A stretch of DNA of 64,000 bases from Actinomycetes bacterium (GCA_021791895.1 JAJYVS010000014.1:1-64000); one strand, 5' to 3'; numbered from the stretch's first letter, positions 14,201 to 22,444 are shown. Notes: generated by a model from the sequence alone, not told the origin. Translations and numbers: made by a program.

Positions 14201-14643
14201 AGAATGCGCGGGAAAGAGCCGGGGCCGCGGGCTGACCGGAACCGGGGACACGGGGCCGGAGGAGAAGGAGGGGGGCCAGCCAGCCAGGGGGGCGCGAAGC
14301 GGACCGGAGGCAAAGGCAGCACTCCACTTTGAGTCGTCCGACCTAATCGACTCGCCAGAGCCGGCCTCTTGGCGATGGAATGGTAAATGGCGGCCTGTAA
14401 CGCAAACCAGATGGTCTGTCCTTCCGCAACGTCAACAGTTAGGGTCGCTACACCCATTGGCCGGAAGAAGACGCCAAGGGAAACTGAAACCTCGTGCCGC
14501 CCCCGGGGTGACCTCGAACCGATGTTCTCCCCACGGGATATCCCGACCTGAACACCGTCAATGGTGATGATGGGTCGGTAGCCCTCCAAGGGCAATCGAA
14601 GCGCAGACAAGCGAGCCTCCACCATGATGGTTGAGCTTGCCAT
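14188..14643 (-). CDS. Hypothetical protein terminating inside attR
   Basis: A 151-aa protein I do not recognise. Residues about 20-75 look like a small beta-sandwich (ITIDGVQVG, GRHEVSVSLGVFFRP, ATLTVDVAEGQTIWFAL). The tail after residue 100 is Pro/Arg-rich and unlike the rest. The last residues and the stop fall within the 47-bp repeat, so the present C-terminus was probably created when foreign DNA recombined at the tRNA 3' end. Confidence 0.5.
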   Translation of the reverse strand: MASSTIMVEARLSALRLPLEGYRPIITIDGVQVGISRGENIGSRSPRGRHEVSVSLGVFFRPMGVATLTVDVAEGQTIWFALQAAIYHSIAKRPALASRLGRTTQSGVLPLPPVRFAPPWLAGPPPSPPAPCPRFRSARGPGSFPRILSGR

Positions 14644-14683
14644 GTTGTTCTCGCTCGACGGCTTACTGCTCGCCCTCTAGAAG

Positions 14684-15112
14684 TTAGTCACGATCGGATC
14701 GACGCCGTCGAGAGGTCAATCCCCTCAAGTAGATCCGCGCAGAAAGCGCAATGAAGTCGTAGAGGGGATGTTGGTCCAGCGACTGAACGGGTCCCAACGT
14801 CGCGGTCTCCACTTGTCTTCGGCGAAGAAACGTTGCCAGTCCCAGGGTCTCGATCTCGGACGCGACCCGGCTCACAGCTGGCTCAATGTTGTCACCGGTA
14901 TAGGGACCTGCTCGATAGAGCTCTTGCCCCTTCGCCTCATCACGAATGACTACGTCACGTAGCGGGAGACCGCTTGGCACCTTGCCCCAACTGAGCGATG
15001 CCAGTGCCAATACCTTGATCCAGGCGAGCAGCATGCCACCTCGGCCGTGAGGTTCGACTGTCAGAACTCCCTCAGGGAACCTGATGGGATCTCGCAAACG
15101 CAGAAGTGACAT
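14684..15112 (-). CDS. Hypothetical protein, paralogue A of a tandem pair
   Basis: A 142-aa protein of unknown function. It is roughly half identical by eye to the next gene upstream over the first 105 residues. Shared blocks are a PIxFPxGVL N-terminus, HGxGG, a hydrophobic WIKxLALAxLS segment, LPLRDxVIR, ELYxxGPY and FLRxRQVxxAxLGP. The C-termini differ. The hydrophobic segment is short and might be a buried or peripheral-membrane helix. It lies 2 bp downstream of paralogue B, so they are cotranscribed. Low GC relative to the flanking core genome suggests acquisition. Confidence 0.6.
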   Translation of the reverse strand: MSLLRLRDPIRFPEGVLTVEPHGRGGMLLAWIKVLALASLSWGKVPSGLPLRDVVIRDEAKGQELYRAGPYTGDNIEPAVSRVASEIETLGLATFLRRRQVETATLGPVQSLDQHPLYDFIALSARIYLRGLTSRRRRSDRD

Positions 15113-15114
15113 GA

Positions 15115-15546
15115 CTATCGGCCGGACCGACGCTTCCAGAACGACACGCTGCCTCGAAGCGTGTCTGCGAAGAACGATGTCTGCTCCCGGAGCGTCAGCG
15201 TCCCCGACGATTCACTGAATGGGCCTAGCGAGGCCGAGGCCACCTGTCGCTTACGAAGGAACTCGGCCAGCCCGCCGGACTCCACTTCTGCGACGATGCG
15301 CTTGATCTCTCTCTCGACCTCGACGCCGCCTTCGTAAGGTCCCTCTCCATAGAGTTCTCGGCCTCTCATTCGCTGGCGGATGACGATGTCTCGCAGGGGG
15401 AGACTTTGCGACATAGTCCCAAAACTCAGACCTGCGAGCGCGAGCGCCTTGATCCACCACAGCAGCTGGCCACCGTGGCCGTGAGATTCAAGGATGAGAA
15501 CTCCGCCTGGAAAGTGGATCGGATGTTCCAAAGGGGGAACGGGCAT
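15115..15546 (-). CDS. Hypothetical protein, paralogue B of a tandem pair
   Basis: A 143-aa protein, first of two tandem related genes. It carries the same blocks: PIHFPGGVL, HGHGGQLLWWIKALALAGLS, LPLRDIVIR, ELYGEGPY, and FLRKRQVASASLGP. The C-terminal 40 residues diverge (SFFADTLRGSVSFWKRR). No catalytic signature or domain is recognised. Two copies side by side with divergent tails suggest heteromer subunits or recent duplication and specialisation; both are inference. Confidence 0.6.
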   Translation of the reverse strand: MPVPPLEHPIHFPGGVLILESHGHGGQLLWWIKALALAGLSFGTMSQSLPLRDIVIRQRMRGRELYGEGPYEGGVEVEREIKRIVAEVESGGLAEFLRKRQVASASLGPFSESSGTLTLREQTSFFADTLRGSVSFWKRRSGR

Positions 15547-15841
15547 TGACTACCGCCTAGCCGTCTCGATCTTCCGAACACGCTAGCTCCGGCCTACCAG
15601 CATCGATTTCCTTGACCACCGTTGTGTGGCCGCTCACGTTCACTCAGCACGCCTCCCACCCACCGAGAAGCCCGCTGCAGATCTCGGCACTCGCAATGTT
15701 GTAATCGCCCTGGGCGGAGCCAGACTTCGTAACGGTGTGGGTCGTTCCTCCCTGCTTGTAAACGAGTACCAGCCGGGGACAGCGCCCGCCCCTGCCAACC
15801 CCAGGCTGGCGAGAACTTGGCCAGGGATGGTCGGGCTGCCC
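15547..15841. other. Non-coding or decayed stretch upstream of paralogue B
   Basis: No intact gene is seen. On the minus strand one frame reads a protein-like stretch (RLVLVYKQGGTTHTVTKSGS, then DYNIASAEICSGLLGGWEAC) that is in frame with the small zinc-ribbon ORF just upstream but separated from it by a TGA. This suggests a broken longer gene. Confidence 0.4.
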
Positions 15842-15991
15842 TCATCGAGTGACCTGCCTGAGGGTGGCGTCGGCAGCGAGGAGCGGGATTTGGCGGGAAA
15901 CCGAGACCACTTTCCGACACCGCCGGCATCGGGTATTGGTCCGGGCCTCGGTGTCGAAGGTGAGGCCGCACGCTCGGCAGGTGAGCTGCAT
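15842..15991 (-). CDS. Small zinc-ribbon protein
   Basis: A 49-aa ORF starting MQLTCRACGLTF and continuing to NTRCRRCRKVV, giving two CxxC knuckles about 18 residues apart, the pattern of a compact zinc ribbon. The rest (SVSRQIPLLAAD...) is short and featureless. Because the same frame continues with plausible protein sequence after the TGA, it may be the N-terminal zinc-binding domain of a longer, now interrupted gene. Upstream is a gap of 61 bp to the next gene's stop. Confidence 0.5.
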   Translation of the reverse strand: MQLTCRACGLTFDTEARTNTRCRRCRKVVSVSRQIPLLAADATLRQVTR

Positions 15992-16052
15992 GGCCCATCA
16001 TCGCTCTGCGTCTCGAAGGTTGCGGGGACCGGAGCCAGCCGCTGCTGCCCCG

Positions 16053-16763
16053 TCAGGTGTACGAGATCGCGACCCCGACGGTGATCAGCTGGCTCGACCC
16101 TTTCGCTTGGTAGGAGACCCTCCACAGGGGCTGGGAACGGTCTGGGATGCCGTAGACATCGCCGTCCTGACATCCGTAGTTGAGGCGCTCACTTCCCAGA
16201 GCGGCCGTTGCCCCCGTGAGGTACACACAGAGTTGCCTGTTCGTCAGCTTCAGCGCCCACGGAGGGGCACTGGGCGAGGACGCGGCGACAGCGACCGGGG
16301 TGGTGGGTTGGACCTCGACGGCACTCAGGTTGGTGGGGCTCTGAAAGCAGAGGAGATCCGAACCGCCAAAGGGATCCGAGAAGCAGGGATCGGCAAGGTT
16401 GCTCCCATTGGGCTCGTTTTGGTTCAGAAAGCACCGGTACGCATCGCTGCGGGAGCTGTCGGCCTCTGAGTTGTTCTCGCAACGAGCTGTCGTCTGAAAC
16501 ACCATTTTGACCCCAGGACCGAGTCCAGTTGGCGAGAAGGGGTTCAGCATGTCTTGCTGAGTGACCGAACCCGTCGTCGTGGGAGCGACCGCCGTCGTCG
16601 TCGTTCCGATGCCTGAAGGGGAATCCTGCTTGTTCGGAGCGCCATTCGAAGTACTGACGGCCAGTCCGATCCCGATGCCTCCCCCCAGCGCCGCCAGGAC
16701 GAGGGCGCCAACCGCGATCCGACGGAGCCACGGCCCAGCAACCCGAGATCGAAGTCGCGCCAT
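16053..16763 (-). CDS. Membrane-anchored Cys-containing extracellular protein
   Basis: A 236-aa hypothetical. A basic N-terminus (MARLRSRVAGPWLRR) and one hydrophobic segment (IAVGALVLAALGGGIGIGLAV, about 16-36) form a signal anchor. A Thr/Ser linker (TTTTAVAPTTT) follows, and then an extracellular domain with six Cys, likely disulfide-bonded. The ATG at 16763 is preferred because it lies just downstream of the previous gene's stop and gives a typical signal anchor; the frame is open for 17 more codons. The adjacent upstream gene encodes another anchored protein of similar layout, so the two may work together at the cell surface. Confidence 0.65.
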   Translation of the reverse strand: MARLRSRVAGPWLRRIAVGALVLAALGGGIGIGLAVSTSNGAPNKQDSPSGIGTTTTAVAPTTTGSVTQQDMLNPFSPTGLGPGVKMVFQTTARCENNSEADSSRSDAYRCFLNQNEPNGSNLADPCFSDPFGGSDLLCFQSPTNLSAVEVQPTTPVAVAASSPSAPPWALKLTNRQLCVYLTGATAALGSERLNYGCQDGDVYGIPDRSQPLWRVSYQAKGSSQLITVGVAISYT

Positions 16764-16765
16764 GA

Positions 16766-17983
16766 TCAAGCGCTGCCATACCAGGCGACGAAGGCATTGA
16801 GCGCCACCGTGCAAAGGGCGTGGTCGCTGTTGGGCATGGTGCAGGTGTCGAGCCAGCTGCCGTTGTAGTTGCCCGAGTAGTACGTCATCACTCCGTTGGC
16901 CGGGTACGGGCCTCCCGAAGGATTGCCATCTCCGACCACCCCAGCCGGGTCTTCGAACGCGATGACGCCGGAGCTGATGATGTACGTCGACTCGTTCCCG
17001 GGCCGAGTCTTCGGGCAGCTCATGCCGTAGTCATTGAGGTAGTCGGTGGCGGCGGTTGTGAAGAGCGGACACGCCTGAATCTCGCGACAGCCAACGCATG
17101 CCGAGGTCTCCGACCCGACGATCGCCTCCTGTTGCTGGGGCGAGAAGGCCGCGCCCAGATTGGGAGCCACCTCCCCGGGAGCGAAGACCTCGACTGTTGT
17201 CGATCCATCGGCGCCGACACTGGCAGAACAGTCCCAGCCATTCGGACCGACGAGCTTCATCGAGCCGTTCTCGTCGCTGTAGACGGACAAGTGGCTGGCG
17301 AGGTCGCTCGGAACGGTCAGGTTGACCGACGGCGGCAATGGCGCAGAGCCTGGTTGGGCGACTCCGTAGCTGGTCGGACACGACACGAGCGGGAGGCTGG
17401 CGTTCACTGTCGCGACCGCCGGAGTTGAGCTCGGGGGTGTCGATGACGGAGGCGCCGAAGGTTGGGAGGTCGATGGCGGATTGGACCGGGTCCGAGGCTG
17501 GGAACCGCTGAGGGCCCACGGCAACGCGATGGCGAGGGCCAACACCGCAGCGGCGAGCGCCACCCACACGGGCCACGGAAGGGGGCGGCGCCTTGGTGGC
17601 TCTTGTGGGGGCTGGTTGCCGAGGGCCTGGTTCTTCAGCTGCTGGAACTCCTGGTCGCTAAGGGCGCCACGCTCCCGAAGCGCGGCCAATCGTTCCAGCT
17701 GGTCGAGATGTCCGGCACGAGGCTGCTGCGCGGGAGGGCTCGTTGCCGGAGAGCCCCAGAACTGCGGATACGCGTGGGGCGGATTGGTCCGCAGCGCCAT
17801 GGCGAGGGCGACCGCCCAGCCAATGAGGGTCCACCCGAGCAGGAGATTGATCGCGAAGACACTGCCGATGTTGACGACCTTGCGAATACTGCCGATGAGC
17901 GTTGGCAGGAAGTACAAGGCGGCGCCGACCAGGATCACGACGCCCACGACGGCTCCGGCACTGGACGACAAAGAAGCGATCAC
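16766..17983 (-). CDS. Superinfection-immunity-like / SHOCT membrane protein with extracellular domain
   Basis: A 405-aa multidomain protein. Two N-terminal membrane helices match the superinfection immunity family pattern, the second being IGSVFAINLLLGWTLIGWAV. A SHOCT helix follows (LERLAALRERGALSDQEFQQ), then a third transmembrane segment (VWVALAAAVLALAIALPWAL), a Ser/Pro/Thr linker and a Cys-rich extracellular domain. The GTG at 17983 has a GGGGGG Shine-Dalgarno; the longer frame lacks support. Phage T4 Imm blocks DNA injection, but most bacterial homologues are uncharacterised, so a defence role is only a possibility. Confidence 0.7.
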   Translation of the reverse strand: MIASLSSSAGAVVGVVILVGAALYFLPTLIGSIRKVVNIGSVFAINLLLGWTLIGWAVALAMALRTNPPHAYPQFWGSPATSPPAQQPRAGHLDQLERLAALRERGALSDQEFQQLKNQALGNQPPQEPPRRRPLPWPVWVALAAAVLALAIALPWALSGSQPRTRSNPPSTSQPSAPPSSTPPSSTPAVATVNASLPLVSCPTSYGVAQPGSAPLPPSVNLTVPSDLASHLSVYSDENGSMKLVGPNGWDCSASVGADGSTTVEVFAPGEVAPNLGAAFSPQQQEAIVGSETSACVGCREIQACPLFTTAATDYLNDYGMSCPKTRPGNESTYIISSGVIAFEDPAGVVGDGNPSGGPYPANGVMTYYSGNYNGSWLDTCTMPNSDHALCTVALNAFVAWYGSA

Positions 17984-18904
17984 CGCTGGGTACCCCCCGG
18001 TGTCATCGCCATAGCTTGGCCCGAACCGCCTTTGACCGGGGCGATCGAGCCCGGACAGATCTACGAACTGGCCGTTGGCATACCCAGGAGCGCGGCCAAG
18101 GCTCCCCAAGTGGAGACACGGGGAGTGCACATCCCTCGTCGGATCTGCGAGGCGTAGACCTTAGAGCAGTTCGCCGCCTCCATGATCTCGACCAGCTTCA
18201 AAGATCCGAGTCGGGGCAGCAGTTCGCGCTGGTTGTAAGCCCGGATTGTATTTAACCCCGAATTTGGCCTCTTTTGGGCGGAAATCGCTGCGCTTCGTCA
18301 CCCTGCAGCTCGGGAGTCTGTCGCGGTCAGCCGCGATGCGCTTTTCGCACCGGACGTAACGCTGATTGGCGACGGGGCAACCACAGTCTGGGCACGACCA
18401 AGGTGAGGGGTCAGAACGCCGTGCCGGCCGCTGGCGGGCTGCCGTCGATGTCGCAGCCCCTTGGATGGCCGCCCCTCGGGCCGCGACCACCGCCTGAGCA
18501 ATCCGATGACGGCGAGTTGTGAGGGGAGTGTGAGGCGCGTACTTCCCTGACGGCGTTAACCCAGCCGGCGTCCGGGGCCTCGACTTGACGGACTAACTGA
18601 GACCCCGGCCATTGTCGACATGATGACCGCGCATTGTCACGACCAGGTGCAAGGGAGGTTCACTGAGCGGGTCCTAGGGACCTCCCGGTGGTCTGACGCG
18701 GAGGACATAGGACCCACTGAGGGTGACTCAATGGGCGAAGTGAGCTGGATAAGTGCAAGTAGCCCTTCCCGCAGTTCCGAAGGCGTCGGTCATTCTGGTG
18801 CAGCTCCGCTAGCAGCCTCAGGGTCCTGGCGATTGAGGTGGAGGAGGATGGCGTCCAGCTGCTGACGCTACCTGGCTGTATGCACTCTCTCTTGGTTGGC
18901 GGAG
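17984..18904. other. Long sparsely coding region with possible gene relics
   Basis: About 920 bp between two minus-strand genes. No intact gene is convincing. A minus-strand frame at 18161-18490 contains a zinc-knuckle-like motif and may be a relic. A plus-strand frame at 18620-18865 lacks recognisable features. Base composition is lower in GC than the core genome, as in the rest of 14201-19748. Confidence 0.5.
18161..18490 (-). pseudogene. Possible gene remnant with CxxC zinc-knuckle motif
   Basis: A 109-codon frame containing SCPDCGCPVANQRYVRCEK, a CPxCG...VRCE pattern seen in zinc-binding tails of various DNA-acting proteins. The flanking sequence is Arg-rich and looks frame-shifted, there is no good start, and no neighbour supports it. 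It could be a decayed C-terminal fragment of a mobile-element protein; that is a guess. Confidence 0.25.
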
Positions 18905-19357
18905 TCAGCCCGAGAACGGCCCAGCGATGAACGTGTCGCCGTAGCCTCCGGCACCGTTCCCACCGTGCGGTACGGAGATGTCGATGAAGTAGGTGGCTGG
19001 CCAGCTCGAGCCGACGAGGTAGATATGTGCCGTACCGGTTCCCTCTGCGTTAGTGGTGAGGCTTCCGATCCCCGAGTGACAGCGGAGGTCCACTACGTAG
19101 GTGGTGTCCGGAAGAGCTCCGTGGACCGAGACATTGATCTCCCGGCGGTTTTGGATGACGTTTGCGTGCGTGTTCACGACGCCGCTTAGGGTGCCACCCG
19201 GATTGTCACACCCAGCCGGATTCAGGCCCACATGTTCGAGAGCCGCTGTCCCATTTTCGGCACTGGGACCGGTAGGAGCCGCTTGTGCCAAGCTGGCAAA
19301 TGCCAAGCTCGACAGCGCCCCAATGCTGATGATTACGAGCATCCGGAGCCTCATCAT
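18905..19357 (-). CDS. Secreted hypothetical protein
   Basis: A 150-aa protein with a clear Sec signal peptide (MMRLRMLVIISIGALSSLAF, cleavage likely after AQA near residue 28). The mature part is about 120 aa, beta-rich, with two Cys and segments such as VNTHANVIQNRREINVSVHG and TTYVVDLRCHSG, suggesting an extracellular beta-sandwich. The start has an excellent GGAGGAGG Shine-Dalgarno. An upstream in-frame extension is not needed. No domain is recognised with confidence. It lies alone in the accessory region. Confidence 0.7.
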   Translation of the reverse strand: MMRLRMLVIISIGALSSLAFASLAQAAPTGPSAENGTAALEHVGLNPAGCDNPGGTLSGVVNTHANVIQNRREINVSVHGALPDTTYVVDLRCHSGIGSLTTNAEGTGTAHIYLVGSSWPATYFIDISVPHGGNGAGGYGDTFIAGPFSG

Positions 19358-19748
19358 GGGGTGTTCCTCCTCCTCGTTGTCCGTCGACGGCCGCGTTGGA
19401 AAGCCCTCTGGCCCAGCGAGTTGCACGCTGTTTACGATTTTCTAGTTCTACGCCTGTGCCGATCGGCCTACAACCCTCAATTTTGAGGATATTCAATGTC
19501 TGGAAAAACGGACGTGCGAGACCCGGTGGGTGAGCCAAACCATCCTGATTTTCCTAGCGGCAGGATCGTCCCATTGTTCGAGGTTCACACGGTTGATCGG
19601 GATCTAGACAGGTGCGGTGTCCCCCAATACCCGAATAAAGGAGGTCGATGAGTGCCCGCACTTGGGCGTTCGGAGCCTCACTTGATCGGGAGAAATCACG
19701 TGTGCAGAGACAGAGGGTTGCCTGGTGTCGGGCAGCAGCAAGGTCAAG
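19358..19748. other. Intergenic region at the edge of the accessory block
   Basis: About 390 bp with no convincing gene. It is comparatively AT-rich around 19430-19560 and presumably carries the promoter of the minus-strand secreted protein gene. Confidence 0.4.
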
Positions 19749-20753
19749 TCATGGGATCCGGGCTTCGACGACCGAAAAGGGAGTGGGCGTCGGGACGATG
19801 CCGTCGTAAAGCAGACCGGCGCCTTCGAACAGTGTTCTCATCTCGGCATCGGTCCGTTCCCGACCGTTGAGCATGCCCAGCATCGTGAGGTCGATCATCT
19901 TCGACATGTGCGGTTCGTCACCCGTGGGCATGACGAGCTCCAGAGCGATGACACGGGAGCCGGTCGCGCCGCCCCTCCCGATGCTGGTGAGCAGACGAGT
20001 TGCGTCGGAGTCGTTCCAGTCGTGCAACACCATCGAAAGCAGGTAGACGTCGCCCCGCGGTACGGCCTCGAACAAGTCACCGCCAACCGCGGCGATGCGG
20101 TCGCCTCGCCCGTATCCCTTCAAGGCGGGCTCGGCGTCGGCGATGACATGGGGGAGGTCAAAGACGATGCCAGTGGCGTTTGGCGCGGTCTCGAGCACCT
20201 TGGCGAGAAGCGCACCATCCGCGCCACCGACATCGATCATCGTGCCGGACTGAGGAAAGGCGTAGCTGCCGATCGCGCCGACCTTGATGCCTCCGGTGAG
20301 ATTTGCCATGGCCCGGCTGAACCGGCTGACTTGATCGGGTTGGCTGGCGAGCCAGGAGAAGAAGGGCTGATCGTAATGCTCGGTCGCCGCGCACTTCCCG
20401 GAGCGAACGGTGCCCAGCAAGCCGGCGAATGGTGCGTAGTGAGTCTCCATCCACATGAGGGCGAGATCGCGCATGGACCCCTCCTTGTCGCTCACCAGGG
20501 TCTCGCCCAACGGCGTGAGTCCGTAGGTTTCCGGTTCGATCTCGGTGAACACACCGAGGGATGCAAGTGTCCGGAGCAATCGAGCGAGCGCGAGGTGATC
20601 GCAGTCGAGGTCGTCGGCGAGCTGCTCGACGGGTTGCGGGCCCTCGGCCAGCCGGTCGGCCACGCCAATCTTGGCCGCGGCGTACAGCGCTTGGGACACC
20701 TGGAACCCCGACAGCAGCTGGACCATCTGAACGGGAGGTGGATGGGCTTCCAT
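19749..20753 (-). CDS. SAM-dependent O-methyltransferase
   Basis: A 334-aa class I methyltransferase of the small-molecule (acetylserotonin/hydroxyneurosporene-like) O-methyltransferase type. The N-terminal 100 residues are a winged-helix dimerisation domain (SQALYAAAKIGVADRLAEGP, LARLLRTLASLGVF). The SAM motif is IDVGGADGALLAKVL and the catalytic His is in MVLHDWND. The start MEAHPPPV has a strong AAGGAGGT Shine-Dalgarno. It is divergent from a MarR regulator with a palindrome between them, so it is probably induced by the phenolic or other compound that it methylates; the substrate is unknown. Confidence 0.9.
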   Translation of the reverse strand: MEAHPPPVQMVQLLSGFQVSQALYAAAKIGVADRLAEGPQPVEQLADDLDCDHLALARLLRTLASLGVFTEIEPETYGLTPLGETLVSDKEGSMRDLALMWMETHYAPFAGLLGTVRSGKCAATEHYDQPFFSWLASQPDQVSRFSRAMANLTGGIKVGAIGSYAFPQSGTMIDVGGADGALLAKVLETAPNATGIVFDLPHVIADAEPALKGYGRGDRIAAVGGDLFEAVPRGDVYLLSMVLHDWNDSDATRLLTSIGRGGATGSRVIALELVMPTGDEPHMSKMIDLTMLGMLNGRERTDAEMRTLFEGAGLLYDGIVPTPTPFSVVEARIP

Positions 20754-20817
20754 GGGTTGGACCTCCTTCGTCGTAGCGGGCCGGTGCTCGGCCCGCCGGC
20801 ACCATTGTAGATGCCAA

Positions 20818-20837
20818 GTCGCTAGAAGTCTAGTGAC
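20818..20837. promoter_or_regulatory. Inverted-repeat operator in the MarR/O-methyltransferase intergenic region
   Basis: GTCGCTAGAAGTCTAGTGAC is an 8-bp inverted repeat with one mismatch and a 4-bp spacer, 23 bp before the marR ATG. The size and position fit a MarR dimer site. Confidence 0.6.
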
Positions 20838-20860
20838 ATGGATTCGAGCTAATATGGGAC

Positions 20861-21397
20861 ATGGCCGATGAAGTTGCGATTCGCGTCCCCGCTGACTTCG
20901 AAGAGGAGTTCCCTGGTGCCAGCCGATCCGCTGCCGAGGCCGGGGCCAACCTGGTGCGGACCTCGGATGCACTGCTCGCCGAGTTCGGGCGACGCCGTCG
21001 GGAGATCGCCGACCTCTCGGCGAGCGGGTTCCAGGCGCTCGCGATTCTCGAGGGAGCGGGCGAACCGCTGCCCGGACACGTGATCGCCGAACGGCTCCTG
21101 GTGAGCAGCGCCAGCATGACCTCGTTGCTCGACACGCTCGAAGGCCGAGGGCTCGTGGAACGCCTCGCGCATCCGACGGATCGGCGTAAGGTTCTCGTTC
21201 GGCTGACCGACGAGGCTCGGGGGATCGTCGACCGGATGCTGCCGACCGTCCACTTGGCGGCGACCGAGGCGTTGGCGGATCTCACCGAGGGCCAGCGAGA
21301 ACAACTCATCACCTCGCTGGCGGTCATCCGTGCCCGTTTGGCCGCGATGTCGGGGCAGCCACCTCCGACCCCGAAGTCACGTCGCAAGCGCCGGTGA
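20861..21397 (+). CDS. MarR family transcriptional regulator
   Basis: A 178-aa winged-helix protein. The recognition-helix region is VIAERLLVSSASMTSLLDTLEGRGLVERL, followed by the wing with the conserved DRRKVLVRLT motif. Flanking helices form the dimer interface. The tail is Lys/Arg-rich. TAATAT (20850-20855) lies 5 nt before the ATG and there is no Shine-Dalgarno, so the mRNA is likely leaderless. It is divergent from the O-methyltransferase gene and probably represses both. Confidence 0.9.
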   Translation: MADEVAIRVPADFEEEFPGASRSAAEAGANLVRTSDALLAEFGRRRREIADLSASGFQALAILEGAGEPLPGHVIAERLLVSSASMTSLLDTLEGRGLVERLAHPTDRRKVLVRLTDEARGIVDRMLPTVHLAATEALADLTEGQREQLITSLAVIRARLAAMSGQPPPTPKSRRKRR

Positions 21398-21567
21398 ATC
21401 GCCTCGGGTCGGCCGGACACGTCTGCCCACCTCGGAACTCTTCTCCCCCTCCCGATCACGGGGCGTGGTCCGGTTCCGGAGGGTCATCTGGAATCCTTCT
21501 CCGTCCCGATCGCGACAACGGAGCCTGATCGCGCGTTCTCGGGCCCCGGTGTGCCAGCCTTGCTCGA

Positions 21568-22344
21568 GTGCCGCAGCGATTCACCCGTCGACCCGGCGTG
21601 CACCTGCTGTGCCCGATGGTGGTGATCCTGTCGGCAGTCGGGATCGCCGGTTGCACGCCGTCAATCAGCAGTTCGCTCACGCCCACCCATAGCGGTACCC
21701 AAGATCCGGGCCAAAGGGGAATGCGAGGGGCGCCATCGACGAGCCATCCGACGACGACGTCGACCACCACCAGCACCACGACCACGACCACGACCACATT
21801 GGTTCCGCTGGTTGCACCCTTGGGGAGCGTCGGACCGCTCACCTCGCCGCCGCTTCCGCCACCCGGCCCGGGCTTCCAACCGGGCTTGGTGACTGCCATC
21901 GGGGATTCGGTGATGCTCGATGCTCAGGGAGACCTCGAACAGGACATCCCGGGAATCCAGGTGAACGCCGCGGTAAGCCGCCAGTGGGTCGATGGCGAGG
22001 GTCTGCTTGCCCAGTTGAAGGCCGCCGGCGAGCTCGGCGCGGTCGTGGTCGTCGGGCTCGGGACAAATGGTCCGATCACGAGCAGCGATTTTGCCCAGAT
22101 GATGACGATCCTGTCGGGGGCGTCGAGGATCGTCTTCGTGACCGTGCACGTCGATCGGCCCTGGCAAGACCAGGTCAATCAGGTCCTCGAGATCGGGGCT
22201 GAGGCCTATCCGCGTGTGGTGATCGCCAACTGGGACTTTTTCGCCTCGGAGAATCCGAGTTGGTTTGCCTCTGACGGAACCCACCTCCCGATCGGTGGTC
22301 CCGGAGCCCAGGTGTTGGCGCAACTCATCGCTTCCGATGTGTGA
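21568..22344 (+). CDS. SGNH/OatA-like secreted lipoprotein
   Basis: A 258-aa lipoprotein. The N-terminal hydrophobic segment ends in a lipobox-like VGIAGC (Cys about 29), followed by a Thr-rich linker that should span the cell wall. The C-terminal 150 residues resemble the SGNH domain of OatA-like acyltransferases: GDSVM (block I), GLGTNG (block III) and SDGTHL (catalytic Asp/His). It could acylate or deacylate a cell-wall glycan, by analogy with the family. The GTG start at 21568 gives a proper signal peptide. It stands alone and is convergent with kdpE. Confidence 0.8.
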   Translation: MPQRFTRRPGVHLLCPMVVILSAVGIAGCTPSISSSLTPTHSGTQDPGQRGMRGAPSTSHPTTTSTTTSTTTTTTTTLVPLVAPLGSVGPLTSPPLPPPGPGFQPGLVTAIGDSVMLDAQGDLEQDIPGIQVNAAVSRQWVDGEGLLAQLKAAGELGAVVVVGLGTNGPITSSDFAQMMTILSGASRIVFVTVHVDRPWQDQVNQVLEIGAEAYPRVVIANWDFFASENPSWFASDGTHLPIGGPGAQVLAQLIASDV

Positions 22345-22444
22345 CCAAGGATGTCGGCGTTTCGCTCGCAGATCCTCGGGAACGGTCGACAAGAACGTCT
22401 GAGAGTCCTGTCCGACATCGGTGGGTTCCGGTCGAACCAGCGGT

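Noticed and set aside
18620-18865. An 81-codon plus-strand frame in the gene-poor stretch
   Set aside because: No Shine-Dalgarno, no domain, and mixed low-complexity sequence; not enough to call a gene.
19584-19600. A third, degenerate att copy (TTCACACGG...TGA...TCGG) at the edge of the accessory region
   Set aside because: Only a 9-base exact match plus short pieces with a gap; this is expected by chance often enough that I do not call it an att site.
21747-21800. A run of ACC/ACG triplets suggesting a simple-sequence repeat
   Set aside because: It encodes the Thr-rich linker of the lipoprotein, a usual cell-wall spacer, so it is explained by coding.
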